Source: Candidatus Kryptoniota bacterium (GTDB taxonomy: Bacteria; Bacteroidota; Ignavibacteria; Kryptoniales; JAKASW01). From it: a stretch of 36,369 nt of DNA. The stretch is taken from contig JAHECO010000035.1 of assembly GCA_024641705.1 (NCBI GenBank), positions 1 to 36,369 on the forward strand, in the 5' to 3' direction. This document shows positions 25,724 through 35,170 of the stretch, piece by piece; the first letter of the stretch is position 1, and every line of letters begins with the position of its first letter. The position numbers and the translations under genes are program-made. Below the pieces are notes generated by a model that had not been told where the DNA came from, did not search any database, and saw only the letters and a list, made by a program, of their open reading frames with translations.

Positions 25724-26617
25724 GTGAAATTCCTAACGCGGTTGATTACGGGGGTCGCGGGAAGCGTCTGGTACTACATGAAGTATGCTGCGCGGAAGTA
25801 TTTCTCGGACGACGTCTTCTTTTACACCTCATCGCTGTCGTTTCAGGTCGTCCTCTGCCTCATCCCGACCGTTCTCCTTCTCATCTGGGCTCTCAGCACT
25901 TTTCTTTCGATCGAAACGATGATCAGGCAGATCGAATACATCAGCTTTTACGCGCTTCCGCGGCAGATCCATTCGGTGGAAGAATTCCGGAGGGCGGTGA
26001 TGTACCGCGCCGAATTGTTTGTCAGGCACAAAGGGCTGTTCGGGGTTGTCGGTGTGATCGGGTTCTTCTGGACTTCTCTCGCGCTGGTCAGCACGCTGCG
26101 GAAAAGCGTGTTCCATGTCCTCGGCATAGAGATCAACCAGTCTTTCCTGAGACAGACTATCTACGACCTGCGTGTTCTTCTCATCGCCGGCTTCTTCCTC
26201 ACGGCAAGCACCGCGGTCACAACGCTCTTCGCGGCGATCAGGGAAATCTTCCTTCACCTTCCCCCGGGGCACGTGCGGTTCGCGCTCGTAAGGGTGGCCG
26301 TCCCGGTTCTTTCGGGACTGGGTTTGACATTCCTTCTCTATTTCTCAATCTACAGATTCCTTTCGTTCGGAAAACTGAAATCGTCCCACGCCGCGTTCGG
26401 TGCGATATGGGCGGCGGTGTTGTTCGAAGTTGCCAAAAACTCTTTCGCGATATATTTGTCGACTGCGGGCAGCCTGACGAGAGTTTACGGTGCGCTTGAA
26501 GTGGTCGTCTGGCTCCTGCTCTGGATATTTTATTCCACGACGGTCTTCATGGTCGGAGTGGAACTCGCCGACGCAAATTCGAAAAGGAGGGAAGCAGTAT
26601 GGGTAAGCTTTTCATAA
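25724..26617 (+). CDS. YihY/BrkB-family inner membrane protein
   Basis: A 297-residue polytopic protein that starts at GTG 25724. Six hydrophobic segments are visible, near residues 34-60, 95-115, 138-160, 180-205, 215-240 and 250-275. The first is preceded by FFYTSSLSFQVVLCLIPTVLLL, which resembles the A(L)S(F)..L.S..P motif of YihY/BrkB (UPF0761) proteins. RVYGALEVVVWLLLWIFYST near the C terminus matches the family's YGAL....lLlW.Y.S. motif. The role of the family is uncertain, and the RNase BN name once attached to it is wrong. It overlaps the following SDR gene by 19 bases, and the ribosome site of that gene (AAAAGGAGGG) lies inside this coding sequence. Confidence 0.85.
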   Translation: MKFLTRLITGVAGSVWYYMKYAARKYFSDDVFFYTSSLSFQVVLCLIPTVLLLIWALSTFLSIETMIRQIEYISFYALPRQIHSVEEFRRAVMYRAELFVRHKGLFGVVGVIGFFWTSLALVSTLRKSVFHVLGIEINQSFLRQTIYDLRVLLIAGFFLTASTAVTTLFAAIREIFLHLPPGHVRFALVRVAVPVLSGLGLTFLLYFSIYRFLSFGKLKSSHAAFGAIWAAVLFEVAKNSFAIYLSTAGSLTRVYGALEVVVWLLLWIFYSTTVFMVGVELADANSKRREAVWVSFS

Positions 26618-27678
26618 CGGGATTTCCCGGGTTCATAGGAACGCGGCTGCTGAAGGAGTTGTTCGCGAGGGATCCGAAACTCGAAGTCGTTGCGCTGGTC
26701 CAGCAAAAATTTCTGCACGCGGCCGAGGCGGCGCGGGCGAAGCTGTCTGAGAATATACCGGGCGTGTCTTCGCGGCTCGAATTCGCCTTCGGCGACATTA
26801 TACTGGAGAACCTCGGCCTGCCCGACGCGGACGGACTCGCCTCCCAGGTTGCGCGCATATTCCATCTTGCGGCTGCGTACGACCTGGCGATCCCCCGGAA
26901 CAGGGGGATGCTGATCAACGTGGAAGGAACGCGGAACGTCATCGGCTTCGCCAGGAAGTGCAGGAACCTCTCGAGGATGGACTACGTCAGCACGGCGTAC
27001 GTGTCCGGGTCTCACAAGGGGGTGTTTTCCGAGGACGACTTCGAATTGGGACAGAAATTCAAGAACTATTATGAGGAAACCAAGTTCCTCGCGGAGAAGC
27101 TGGTCAGGGAAGCTAAAGATATACCCTCGGTAATATACAGGCCCGCGATTGTCGTCGGGGACTCGCGGACCGGAGAGACATCGAAATACGACGGGCCGTA
27201 CTATGTCATGCGGACGATGCAGTCGCTGCCGAACCATTTCCCGTTCCCGAGGATCGGAAAGGGGAACGTCGTGGTAAACCTCATCCCCATAGATTATGTC
27301 GTCGACGCGATGGCCGCGCTATCTACGAGCGAGAACGCCGTCGGGAGAACGTTCCATCTTACCGACCCGGCGCCGCTGTCGGTCAAGGAGCTGCAGGACC
27401 TTCTTGCCGAATCGCTCGGCAAAACTTTCATCGGCTATCCGCTGACTGCCGGCCTTGCGCGTACCGCACTTAAGATCGGTCCGGTGCGCAAGATCTACAA
27501 GATGCCCGCCCAGGTCGTGGACTATTTTGTGCATGACGTCCGGTACGAATCGTCGAAGACGGCAGCGGTGCTCGGCGAGCACAAAATATCCTGCCTTAAG
27601 TTTACGGAGTATTTACCCAATTTGATTAAATTCTTTAAAACCCATAAAGAATCAGAACTTCAAGGAATTCTCATATAA
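26599..27678 (+). CDS. Extended SDR-family NAD(P)-dependent reductase/epimerase-like
   Basis: A 359-residue cytosolic protein. KLFITGFPGFIGTRLLKEL carries the GxxGxxG NAD(P) loop (GFPGFIG). DYVSTAYVSG holds the active-site Ser, and YYEETKFLAEKLV is the YxxxK motif (Y-E-E-T-K). IYRPAIVVGDSRTGE follows, with NLIPIDYVVDAM later; this is the order of the NAD-binding_4/thioester reductase and fatty acyl-CoA reductase branch of extended SDRs. The substrate, whether acyl, steroid-like or sugar, cannot be decided. The C-terminal 60 residues are helical. AAGGAGGG at 26584-26591 decides the ATG 26599. It overlaps the previous gene and is followed 12 bases later by the glucan phosphorylase, so they may share a transcript. 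Confidence 0.8.
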   Translation: MGKLFITGFPGFIGTRLLKELFARDPKLEVVALVQQKFLHAAEAARAKLSENIPGVSSRLEFAFGDIILENLGLPDADGLASQVARIFHLAAAYDLAIPRNRGMLINVEGTRNVIGFARKCRNLSRMDYVSTAYVSGSHKGVFSEDDFELGQKFKNYYEETKFLAEKLVREAKDIPSVIYRPAIVVGDSRTGETSKYDGPYYVMRTMQSLPNHFPFPRIGKGNVVVNLIPIDYVVDAMAALSTSENAVGRTFHLTDPAPLSVKELQDLLAESLGKTFIGYPLTAGLARTALKIGPVRKIYKMPAQVVDYFVHDVRYESSKTAAVLGEHKISCLKFTEYLPNLIKFFKTHKESELQGILI

Positions 27679-27690
27679 ACCCGAGGAACC

Positions 27691-29805
27691 ATGGCCGAGA
27701 AGACATTCCATTTCGTAAAGGAACGTAAAAAAGTATATGAACTCGCACACAACCTGAGGTGGTCGTTTGATTGTCCCACCCAGCAGTTCTTTGCAAAGTT
27801 GAGCCCGCGCGTGTGGGACCGCTCGAAGCACAGTCCCATAGCGGTACTGAACGAGATCAGTGAAGAGGAGCTGCGGTCGCGCTTGATGGACCGGGACGTG
27901 CTCGCCGAGCTCGACCGTTGTTACCAGTCCCTCCAGAATTACCTGAAGCAGGTGCGCAAGCCTTCACAGTCATTGAAGCATTTCGAGAAACACCCGGTCG
28001 CCTACTTCAGCGCGGAGATAGGAATACACGAGAGCCTCCCGATATATTCGGGCGGACTCGGTATCCTTTCGGGCGACCACACGAAGAGCGCCAGCGACAT
28101 CGGGCTCAACTTCGTCGGGGTCACGCTTTTTTACCGGCAGGGATATTTCACACAGCGCATAAACAGCGACGGCTGGCAGATGGAAGAGTATGCGCAGCAT
28201 GACACCCACACGCTTCCGGTTTCACCCGTCACCGACGAAGGGGGCAATCTCGTCAAAGTACAGGTGCAGATAGGGAGCAGCGTCGTGTCGGTCGCGGCCT
28301 ACAAAGCCGTGGTCGGACGCTCGGTGCTGTACCTGCTGGAGACCAACCTCCCGGAGAACGAGGAGCACTACCGCGGCCTCACGGCGAGGGTGTACGGCGG
28401 CGACAGCAACACGAGAATTTCGCAGGAGATCATACTCGGCATCGGCGGGGCGAAGTTCCTTAAGGAGATGGAGCACGAGCCGGCCGTCTACCACATGAAC
28501 GAAGGGCACTCCGCCTTCCTGACGCTGGAGCTGCTGCACGAGCAGATGCTCCTCGGAAGGAGCATCCACAAGGCGGTCGAAGAGGTGAAGAAGAAATGCG
28601 TCTTTACGACTCATACACCGGTAGCGGCGGGACACGACAGGTTCACGCAGGACCTGATAAACTTCAGCCTGAGCGGGTTCATCTCTTCGCTGGGGATCAA
28701 GCTCGACGAGTTCATGAAGTTCGGAAAGGTCAACGAATCCGACAAAGGTGAAACGTTTTGCATGACGGTGCTCGCACTAAAGATGAGCCGCGGCGCCAAC
28801 GCCGTCAGCGAACTTAACGGGAAGATCAGCCGTCAGATGTGGACGGGACTCTTCCCCGGGAAGAAGCCGGACCAGGTACCGATCGGGCACATAACCAACG
28901 GCATACACAGCCTGTCGTGGCTTGCCCTGGAGGCACGGGGACTTTACGAAAAATCCATCGGCCCGAAGTGGCACGATAAGATGTCGAAGCCTGCAGAGTG
29001 GAAGGCCGCGGTCGCTAAAGTAAGCGACGAGGAGCTGTGGGCGCTTCGTTATGCCCTCAGGAGAAGGCTGATCGAGTCGGTGCGCGAGAGGATGAGGAGG
29101 CAGCAGATCAGGTTCGGTAATTCATCCGACTGGGTCGAGAAGACCCTTTCGGCCGATGCGCTGACTATCGGTTTCTCGAGAAGGTTCGCGACATACAAAA
29201 GGGCTCCGCTCCTTTTCACCGACATGGAAAGGGCTGCGCGGCTCCTTGGCGACCCGAAACGCCCGGTCCAGATAATATTCAGCGGAAAGGCTCACCCGCG
29301 CGACGATGCGGGCAAGGCCTTCATTCAGCAGGTCGTCAGGCTGAGCCGCGATCCGCGCTTCGTCGGGAGGGTCGTGTTTCTCGAGGACTACGACATGGCG
29401 ATCGCCCGGCAGCTCGTCGCGGGATGCGACCTCTGGCTCAACAACCCGAGACGCCCGCTTGAAGCCAGCGGAACGAGCGGACAGAAGGTGATAATGAACG
29501 GCGGAGTCAATTGCAGCGTTATGGATGGATGGTGGCGCGAAGCTTACAACGGAAAGAACGGCTTCGCCATAGGCGAGGACAAAGATTCCCAGCTGCCGGT
29601 GGACCAGCAGGACAAGATCGACGCCGCGAACCTTTATGACGTGGTGGAACATAAAGTGGTTCCGCTCTTCTATGACCGCGATGCATCGGGCCTGCCGACG
29701 AAATGGATCAAGATGATCAAGGAATCTCTGCGAACGATCGCGCCGGTTTACAATACAGATAGAATGGTAATGGAGTACGTGGAAAAGTATTACCTGCAAA
29801 AGTAA
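27691..29805 (+). CDS. glgP: Alpha-glucan phosphorylase (GT35)
   Basis: A 704-residue enzyme of the short alpha-glucan phosphorylase group. It releases glucose-1-phosphate from glycogen or maltodextrins in the cytosol. A DUF3417-like N-terminal region starts with [11 protein letters not shown]. The catalytic part follows: [27 protein letters not shown], then [26 protein letters not shown] and [13 protein letters not shown]. Near the C terminus [13 protein letters not shown] carries the PLP lysine (QK), where many relatives have [26 protein letters not shown] closes the active site. The Q before the PLP lysine differs from the commoner Met but is probably tolerated. ATG 27691 follows GAGGAACC. 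The transketolase gene begins 16 bases after the stop, making a carbon-storage and pentose-phosphate pair. Confidence 0.92.
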   Translation: MAEKTFHFVKERKKVYELAHNLRWSFDCPTQQFFAKLSPRVWDRSKHSPIAVLNEISEEELRSRLMDRDVLAELDRCYQSLQNYLKQVRKPSQSLKHFEKHPVAYFSAEIGIHESLPIYSGGLGILSGDHTKSASDIGLNFVGVTLFYRQGYFTQRINSDGWQMEEYAQHDTHTLPVSPVTDEGGNLVKVQVQIGSSVVSVAAYKAVVGRSVLYLLETNLPENEEHYRGLTARVYGGDSNTRISQEIILGIGGAKFLKEMEHEPAVYHMNEGHSAFLTLELLHEQMLLGRSIHKAVEEVKKKCVFTTHTPVAAGHDRFTQDLINFSLSGFISSLGIKLDEFMKFGKVNESDKGETFCMTVLALKMSRGANAVSELNGKISRQMWTGLFPGKKPDQVPIGHITNGIHSLSWLALEARGLYEKSIGPKWHDKMSKPAEWKAAVAKVSDEELWALRYALRRRLIESVRERMRRQQIRFGNSSDWVEKTLSADALTIGFSRRFATYKRAPLLFTDMERAARLLGDPKRPVQIIFSGKAHPRDDAGKAFIQQVVRLSRDPRFVGRVVFLEDYDMAIARQLVAGCDLWLNNPRRPLEASGTSGQKVIMNGGVNCSVMDGWWREAYNGKNGFAIGEDKDSQLPVDQQDKIDAANLYDVVEHKVVPLFYDRDASGLPTKWIKMIKESLRTIAPVYNTDRMVMEYVEKYYLQK

Positions 29806-29821
29806 AAGAGGTCTTAGCGAA

Positions 29822-31816
29822 ATGACAAAACTCGAAGAATTATGTGTTAATACAATCCGGTTTCTAGCTGTCGATGGGGTACAGAAAGCGAATTCAGGAC
29901 ACCCCGGGATGCCGATGGGCACCGCGCCTATCGGATATCTCTTATGGACGAAGTACCTGAAACACAATCCCCACAATCCCAAGTGGTCGAACCGCGACAG
30001 GTTCGTGCTCTCCGCCGGACACGGCTCGATGCTGCTGTACTCGCTTCTTCATCTAACCGGCTACAGGGTATCGCTCGATGATCTGAAGAGTTTCAGACAG
30101 TACGGCAGCATAACTCCGGGACATCCGGAATACGGCCTTACACCTGGTGTGGAGACGACGACCGGTCCGCTCGGTCAGGGGCTAGGCAACGCCATCGGGA
30201 TGGCGATAGCCGAAGAGCACCTTTCTGCCTATTTCAACCGTGACAGCTTCAAGGTTGTCGACCACCACACTTACGTCATTGCCGGCGACGGCGACATGAT
30301 GGAAGGCGTTACGAGCGAAGCGAGCTCGATTGCCGGGCACCTGAAGCTTGGAAAGCTGATAGTCTTCTACGACGACAACCACATAACGATCGAGGGCAGC
30401 ACCGAGCTCGCGTTCAGCGAAGACGTTCTCGCACGATATGCGGCGTACGGCTGGCACACACAGCGCGTCAGCGACGGCAACAACCTTGAAGGAATCGCGA
30501 AGGCGGTCGACACAGCAAAGGCGGTCAAGGACAGGCCGTCGGTGATCGCCGTCAGGACCCATATCGGCTATGGCTCGCCGAACAAGCAGGACACCGGCGA
30601 AGCACACGGCTCTCCGCTCGGCGACAAGGAAGTGGAGCTCACAAAGAAGAACCTCGGTTGGCCTGTCGAGCCGAAATTCCTTATTCCCGACGAAGCATTG
30701 AAAGTATTCCGTGCGTGCGTCGAGAGTGGAAAAAAGGCCGAAGAAGAGTGGAACAACATGTTCCGCGAGTACGAGAAGAAATACCCGGATCTCGCGGGTG
30801 AATTCCTCTCGTGGATGTCGGGTGAAGTTTCTCCCGATGCCCTGAAGGATATTCCTCAATTCGATCCTGCCGCCGGAGCGGTCGCGACGCGCTCGGCATC
30901 GGGCAAGGTCATCAACGCCTTTGCACCGAAGGTGAAGAACTTCCTGGGAGGGGCCGCCGACCTTGCACCTTCGACCGACACGCTCATGAAGGGGACGAAC
31001 TCCTTCTCGGCGGGCGACAGGCTCGGAAGGAACTTCCACTTCGGCATCAGGGAACACGGCATGGGCGCGATCATGAACGGGATGGCGGTGCACGGCGGAC
31101 TGATTCCCTTCGGTGCTACGTTCCTCGTTTTCTCCGACTACATGCGCCCGCCGATAAGGCTTGCAGCGCTTTCACATTTCAGGACGGTCTATGTCTTCAC
31201 GCACGACAGCGTCGGGCTCGGCGAAGACGGGCCCACTCACCAGCCTATCGAGCACTTCATGGCGCTGCGCGCGATACCGAACATGGTATTCGTCCGGCCG
31301 GCGGACGCAAATGAAACCGCCGAGGCGTGGAAGTTCGTGCTCGGGTACAACAAGGGCCCGGTGGCGCTCGCGCTGACGAGACAGAAGCTGCCGGTCATCG
31401 ACAGGAAGAAGTACGCGGGGGCGGACGGGCTGAAGCGAGGCGCTTACGTCATGGCGGAGTCGGGCGCTCCGGAGGCGATAATCATCGCCACCGGCAGCGA
31501 GGTCCCGGTTGCCATGGCGGCGTACGAGCAGCTTGCCGCGAAAGGAAAGAAGGTCCGCCTGGTCAGCATGCCGAGCTGGGAAGTGTTCGACATGCAGGAC
31601 GAGAATTACCGCGAATCGGTGCTTCCTTCCGGCGTAACGAAGAGGGTGTCGATCGAAGCTGGCATCACGAAGGGTTGGAGCCGTTACATCGGCAGTAAAG
31701 GTATCGCGATAGGCATCGACCACTTCGGTGCCTCGGCCCCGGGCGACGTGGTGATGAAGGAGTTCGGCATCACCGGCGACGCCGTTGTCTCGGCGGTGGA
31801 GAAGCTGCTCGGCTGA
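29822..31816 (+). CDS. tkt: Transketolase
   Basis: A 664-residue thiamine-diphosphate enzyme of the pentose phosphate pathway that moves two-carbon units between sugar phosphates. Visible motifs are [10 protein letters not shown] (residues about 22-31), the substrate-binding [16 protein letters not shown], the ThDP/Mg site [19 protein letters not shown] with YDDN, and in the second domain [40 protein letters not shown] and [12 protein letters not shown]. The third domain ends with [12 protein letters not shown]. The length is standard and all catalytic His residues expected in the HxxxG and REHGM motifs are present. AGAGGTC is 10-15 bases upstream of ATG 29822. The gene is followed after five bases by the start of a secreted protein gene, which may be in the same transcript. 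Confidence 0.96.
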   Translation: MTKLEELCVNTIRFLAVDGVQKANSGHPGMPMGTAPIGYLLWTKYLKHNPHNPKWSNRDRFVLSAGHGSMLLYSLLHLTGYRVSLDDLKSFRQYGSITPGHPEYGLTPGVETTTGPLGQGLGNAIGMAIAEEHLSAYFNRDSFKVVDHHTYVIAGDGDMMEGVTSEASSIAGHLKLGKLIVFYDDNHITIEGSTELAFSEDVLARYAAYGWHTQRVSDGNNLEGIAKAVDTAKAVKDRPSVIAVRTHIGYGSPNKQDTGEAHGSPLGDKEVELTKKNLGWPVEPKFLIPDEALKVFRACVESGKKAEEEWNNMFREYEKKYPDLAGEFLSWMSGEVSPDALKDIPQFDPAAGAVATRSASGKVINAFAPKVKNFLGGAADLAPSTDTLMKGTNSFSAGDRLGRNFHFGIREHGMGAIMNGMAVHGGLIPFGATFLVFSDYMRPPIRLAALSHFRTVYVFTHDSVGLGEDGPTHQPIEHFMALRAIPNMVFVRPADANETAEAWKFVLGYNKGPVALALTRQKLPVIDRKKYAGADGLKRGAYVMAESGAPEAIIIATGSEVPVAMAAYEQLAAKGKKVRLVSMPSWEVFDMQDENYRESVLPSGVTKRVSIEAGITKGWSRYIGSKGIAIGIDHFGASAPGDVVMKEFGITGDAVVSAVEKLLG

Positions 31817-31821
31817 ACGTC

Positions 31822-32595
31822 GTGAAGAAGGCAATCGTACTTCTGACCTTCGGTTCGTGGATGGCGGTTCTGTGCGGCTCAAATATTTGCCGTGCACAGG
31901 ACGAGTATGACTCCGATACTTCCCCATGTGCTCATCCGATATCCTGGTTGAAGGAGAATTGCTGCGCAATCGTGGACTCCGCCGCCTCCGGAAAGTGCAG
32001 GGTCGCGGAATTCGGGGAGCTCGGACGGATCGGAGACGACGCCTACTATTACGCGATCTATGTGGGCGCACAGCGTGATGAAGACAGCGCGACTGGATCA
32101 GGCGGCGGGCTTGACAATTACTACCGCGAGGCGAGAGTCTTTGAGAGTGTAGGGAATACAGATTCGGCTACTTCAATCTTCGGATGGGGTGCGCGGGTAT
32201 ACGATTTCTGGGTAGACAGGCCGGTGCTTGTCAGTAGCAAGTACGGGACATTCCTGCACGTCTTCATAACCTCGGGAAACGGCGGCTGGGAGATGGGACA
32301 TTACTACATCTACAGAGGCCATAAGTGGGTCGAGCTCAGTTACGAAGATTGGCTGGACGGAGAATCATGGGGCGGTCTTGTCAAGAAGACTCTCCCAAGC
32401 GGGTACTGGCTTTGCAGGGGCAACGAAATCGATCTCCGGAGTATGGAGATAACGTTCCCGGTATACAAATCGAACGACCCGTGCTGCTGTCCGACGGGAG
32501 GAACGCTGATGGTCAAATTGAAGCTTGAAGCGGACAGTATAGCCGTCGACTCGTGTCACTACTCTCCGAAGGAATGGGAATACCACAGAAACTGA
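31822..32595 (+). CDS. Secreted cysteine-rich protein of unknown function
   Basis: A 257-residue protein that I do not recognise. The signal peptide MKKAIVLLTFGSWMAVLCGSNICRAQDE ends after CRA, before QDE, so export is expected. The mature part has several Cys: SPCAHP and ENCCAIV early, KCRV, WLCRG, DPCCCP and SCHY late. The paired CC and CCC clusters could form disulfides or bind metal. It is rich in Trp, Tyr and Gly (GNGGWEMGHYYIYRGHKWVELSYEDW) and contains beta-type stretches, compatible with a periplasmic or surface beta-fold. GTG 31822 starts it, five bases after transketolase, without a clear ribosome site. Its position at the edge of the accessory region, next to a serine hydrolase, gives no firm clue to its job. 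Confidence 0.55.
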   Translation: MKKAIVLLTFGSWMAVLCGSNICRAQDEYDSDTSPCAHPISWLKENCCAIVDSAASGKCRVAEFGELGRIGDDAYYYAIYVGAQRDEDSATGSGGGLDNYYREARVFESVGNTDSATSIFGWGARVYDFWVDRPVLVSSKYGTFLHVFITSGNGGWEMGHYYIYRGHKWVELSYEDWLDGESWGGLVKKTLPSGYWLCRGNEIDLRSMEITFPVYKSNDPCCCPTGGTLMVKLKLEADSIAVDSCHYSPKEWEYHRN

Positions 32596-32621
32596 GCTGA
32601 GAGCGGCAGAAGGTTCCCGGT

Positions 32622-32705
32622 TTGCAGATGTATCCGTGAACAGATAAATTCGGACAAGGCAGCAGGGCATGCGGGCGAAGGTTAGCGGAATCTTTCCCCG
32701 GCAAT
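32622..32705. repeat. Intergenic direct repeat, copy R1
   Basis: This ~84-bp stretch aligns with 34071-34150. Exact shared blocks include GGCATGCGGGCG (32666-32677), AAGGCAGCA, GATAAATT and CCCGGCAAT. Overall identity is about three-quarters by eye. Indels are not multiples of three, which suggests it is not coding. The first possible ATG of the downstream serine hydrolase frame (32669) lies inside it. Confidence 0.7.
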
Positions 32706-32800
32706 CTGAGTATCGGCGATCCGCGTGGCCGGCGCACTCCGGGAATGCCTCGCGCGATATGCCCGGCGGCCGGAGCATCTTCCATATAACCTCATATTCT

Positions 32801-33904
32801 ATGAAAGACAGGGACAAGGAAGTATCTCAGTTTCTCGTCGAGAGGCATTTCAGGGAAATGCTGAAAAAGGACCGCAAGATTCACAGCGCGTTCCTGACGG
32901 CCCATTCCGGAAGACTTGGCATTCACCTTGACCTGGCCCAGGGGACAACCGGCGGCGAACCCGCGTCGCTGCATCAGCCCTACTATATCGCAAGCGTCGG
33001 CAAATTGTTTACATCCGTTCTGGTTGCGATTCTGTCGGAGCGGGGGCTGTTGTCATATGAAGACCCGGCTGCACTTTACCTTGACGATGAGGTGACGAAG
33101 GGCTTGCATGTATGCAAGGGCACGGACTACAGTCATGACATCAGGATAAGGCACCTGTTGAATCATACTTCGGGACTGCACGACTATTTCGAGGACAGGC
33201 CGGCGCACGGTAAGCGGATGATCGATTTGCTCCTCGAGGAACCGTCACGTTTCTGGACGCCCCGGGAGACGGTCTCGTGGTCAAAGAATAACCTGAAGTC
33301 GCATTTCCCGCCGGGGAAGGGTTTCCACTATTCGGATACAGGATATCACATCCTCGGACTTATAATCGAGAAGGTGACTTCGAAACCGTTTCATGAGGCA
33401 CTTTCGTCCCACATCTTCCGTCCGCTCGGCATGGCTCATTCCTATTTGCTGCAGCATTCGGAGCCGGAGATCAGAAGCGACTGCCGGGTAGCCGGCGTGT
33501 ATGTAGGGGAGACAGACGTCGTGAACTTTGTGAGCCTCAGCATCGACTACGCGGGCGGAGGGATCGTATCGACTTCCGACGATCTGCTCAAATTCATGGA
33601 GTCGCTGGTGCATCACAGGATTATCCGAAAGGATACATTCGATGGCATGAAGGATTGGGCCAGGTTCTTTCCGGGCATCGACTATGGGTACGGTCTGATG
33701 AGTATTCGGACCGTCCCTTTCTTCATGCCGCGGAAATACAACGCCTGGGGGAATGCGGGCTCGGTCGGGTCATTCATGTTTTACCATCCGGTTCTTGACC
33801 TTTATCTGATCGGAACCTTGAACCGGTTTCGCTATCATAGGAAGGCATTCAGACTGATGCTCAAGTGCATAGATATCTTTTCGAAGGCCGGGCACTCTTC
33901 ATAA
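32801..33904 (+). CDS. Beta-lactamase-fold serine hydrolase (PF00144-like)
   Basis: A 367-residue protein. The nucleophile motif SxxK is SVGK at residues 65-68, in YYIASVGKLFTSVLVA. The second region is NHTSGLHDYF, and GKGFHYSDTGYHILGLIIEKVT supplies the Tyr of the usual YxN; here it reads YSDT, so the Asn is missing. GGGIVSTSDDLLKFM follows, and a C-terminal strand (WGNAGSVGSFMFYH) stands where the H/KxG motif is expected. The family includes class C beta-lactamases, D-Ala peptidases and esterases; specificity is not predictable. No signal peptide is seen from ATG 32801, so it is probably cytosolic or exported by other means. A longer start at 32669 falls inside a repeat and is less likely. 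No strong ribosome site was found. Confidence 0.8.
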   Translation: MKDRDKEVSQFLVERHFREMLKKDRKIHSAFLTAHSGRLGIHLDLAQGTTGGEPASLHQPYYIASVGKLFTSVLVAILSERGLLSYEDPAALYLDDEVTKGLHVCKGTDYSHDIRIRHLLNHTSGLHDYFEDRPAHGKRMIDLLLEEPSRFWTPRETVSWSKNNLKSHFPPGKGFHYSDTGYHILGLIIEKVTSKPFHEALSSHIFRPLGMAHSYLLQHSEPEIRSDCRVAGVYVGETDVVNFVSLSIDYAGGGIVSTSDDLLKFMESLVHHRIIRKDTFDGMKDWARFFPGIDYGYGLMSIRTVPFFMPRKYNAWGNAGSVGSFMFYHPVLDLYLIGTLNRFRYHRKAFRLMLKCIDIFSKAGHSS

Positions 33905-33939
33905 CTCTCCCTCCATCCCCCTCGCTTCGCATTTCACCC

Positions 33940-34030
33940 AGAGTCCGCGAAGAAGAAACCGCAGAGAACGCGAAGGGAAAATCTACTTCTTCTTAGCGAT
34001 CTTCGCGCCTCCATTGCGCTCCTTGCGTGA
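33940..34030. repeat. Structured intergenic repeat-like element
   Basis: The 326-base gap 33905-34230 holds no convincing gene. This part has CGCGAAG (33969-33975) facing CTTCGCG (34001-34007), and GCGAAGAAGAA (33947-33957) facing TTCTTCTTAGC (33987-33997) with one mismatch. The two stems compete. The ACCGCAGAGAACGCGAAG…TGCGCTCCTTGCG style resembles dispersed repeats I have seen in environmental bacteria. It is not assigned to a named element. Confidence 0.45.
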
Positions 34031-34070
34031 AACACCTTAGGGCCTACTCAGGCCTGGTCATATGGACAGC

Positions 34071-34150
34071 TTGCACATCTGACCATGAACGGATAAATTT
34101 CGCGGAAGGCAGCACGGCATGCGGGCGGGGGGATGAGCATTCCCGGCAAT
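34071..34150. repeat. Intergenic direct repeat, copy R2
   Basis: This is the second copy of the element at 32622-32705, in the same orientation, 1449 bases downstream. GGCATGCGGGCG lies at 34116-34127. It ends 80 bases before the DUF4386-like gene, much as R1 ends 95 bases before the serine hydrolase gene. The rest of the gap up to 34230 shows only the AGGGGG ribosome site. Confidence 0.7.
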
Positions 34151-34230
34151 ACAACCGCAAATCGTTACCCGAGAGAGTCCGGCTGCCGCATGAAATAACC
34201 GGAATTTGATTTCATCAGGGGGATGAATTC

Positions 34231-34935
34231 ATGGAAACAATCGATCGGATGGACACTGCTGGAGTCGCGGGCGCGCAGTGGAAGGGAGTCTACAGGGTCG
34301 GCGGCATCGCCGCCATCGTCATGGCGGTATTCATACCGTTACAGCTCACCGTCTTCGTTATCTGGCCGCCGCCGGCAACGGTCGCGGGGTGGTTTGCGCT
34401 CTTTCAGCAGAGCGCGATCATCGGCCTCCTCAACATGGACCTCCTCCTCATCGTCGACCAGGTCCTTTTGATACTCATGTTCCTCGCTCTCTACTTTGCC
34501 CTCAGGGACTCGAGTCGTTCCTTCATGACGATCGCCGTCGTCCTGGGCATTGGAGGGGCGCTTATCTACTTCGCCTCGACCTCCGCTTTCGAGATGCTCA
34601 CGCTGAGTGGCAGGTTCGCGGCGGCAATGACTGAAGAGGAGAAGTCCATCATACTTGCAGCCGGAGAGGTCATGCTTGTCAACTGGCAGGGGACGGCATT
34701 CAATATCAGCTACGTCATGGCGGGGATCGGCCTCCTCATAACGGCGATCGTGATGGTGCGGAGCAGCGTCTTCGGAAAAGCAACCGCCTATATCGGGCTC
34801 GCCCTCGGCATCATGTCCCTCCTCCCGCCGACGGCAGGTATGGTCGGCGTGATGTTCGCGCTCGGCTCGCTCCTCCCGCTGGAAGTGTGGGATATACTTG
34901 TCGGCCGGAGGCTGCTGCAGATGGCGGGGAAGTGA
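34231..34935 (+). CDS. DUF4386-like polytopic membrane protein
   Basis: A 234-residue inner-membrane protein with about six to seven hydrophobic segments: near residues 24-46, 60-75, 78-92, 100-116, 157-178, 185-200 and 205-220. YRVGGIAAIVMAVFIPLQL near the N terminus and the later ISYVMAGIGLLITAIVM block resemble DUF4386 family proteins, whose function is unknown. A short charged loop (MTEEEKSIILAAGEV) lies between helices four and five. ATG 34231 follows AGGGGG by eight bases. The gene stands alone between repeat elements, with no obvious partner. Other small polytopic families cannot be excluded. Confidence 0.6.
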   Translation: METIDRMDTAGVAGAQWKGVYRVGGIAAIVMAVFIPLQLTVFVIWPPPATVAGWFALFQQSAIIGLLNMDLLLIVDQVLLILMFLALYFALRDSSRSFMTIAVVLGIGGALIYFASTSAFEMLTLSGRFAAAMTEEEKSIILAAGEVMLVNWQGTAFNISYVMAGIGLLITAIVMVRSSVFGKATAYIGLALGIMSLLPPTAGMVGVMFALGSLLPLEVWDILVGRRLLQMAGK

Positions 34936-34997
34936 GAATGAAAGCTTTCTCATGTGCACAGGGTGATGGATTTTTTGAGACTATCCCCAACGGCCTC

Positions 34998-35089
34998 ATT
35001 GTCATGCTGAGCGAAGCGAAGCATCCAGTCTTATGCACATACTGGATTCTTCGATCGTCACGCGAAGCGCGTGACTCCCTCAGAATGAC
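34998..35089. repeat. REP/MITE-like inverted-repeat element
   Basis: GTCATGCTGAGCGA (from 35001) and TCCCTCAGAATGAC (ending 35089) are imperfect inverted ends matching at 12 of 14 positions. GAAGCATCCAGT and ACTGGATTCTTC inside pair at 11 of 12. GTCACGCGAAGCGCGTGAC (35058-35076) is a further perfect inner palindrome around one central base. The style (GTCATGCTGAGCGAAGCGAA…CAGAATGAC) is known to me as a widespread intergenic repeat in environmental bacteria. No transposase is present. Confidence 0.7.
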
Positions 35090-35170
35090 CTTCCGTTACT
35101 TTTTACCCCCCGCAGAACGACAAAGACATTTCAGGGATTTGTCGTCATGGAGAAATCGGGACACTGCTAA

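Noticed and set aside
32669-32800. Upstream start of the serine hydrolase
   Set aside because: The ATG lies inside repeat R1, whose other copy at 34071 is non-coding, and the extra 44 residues look non-protein-like.
34027-34209. 60-codon open frame in the gap before the DUF4386-like gene
   Set aside because: It runs through repeat R2; the matching frame in R1 is broken by indels and a stop, so it is unlikely to be a gene.
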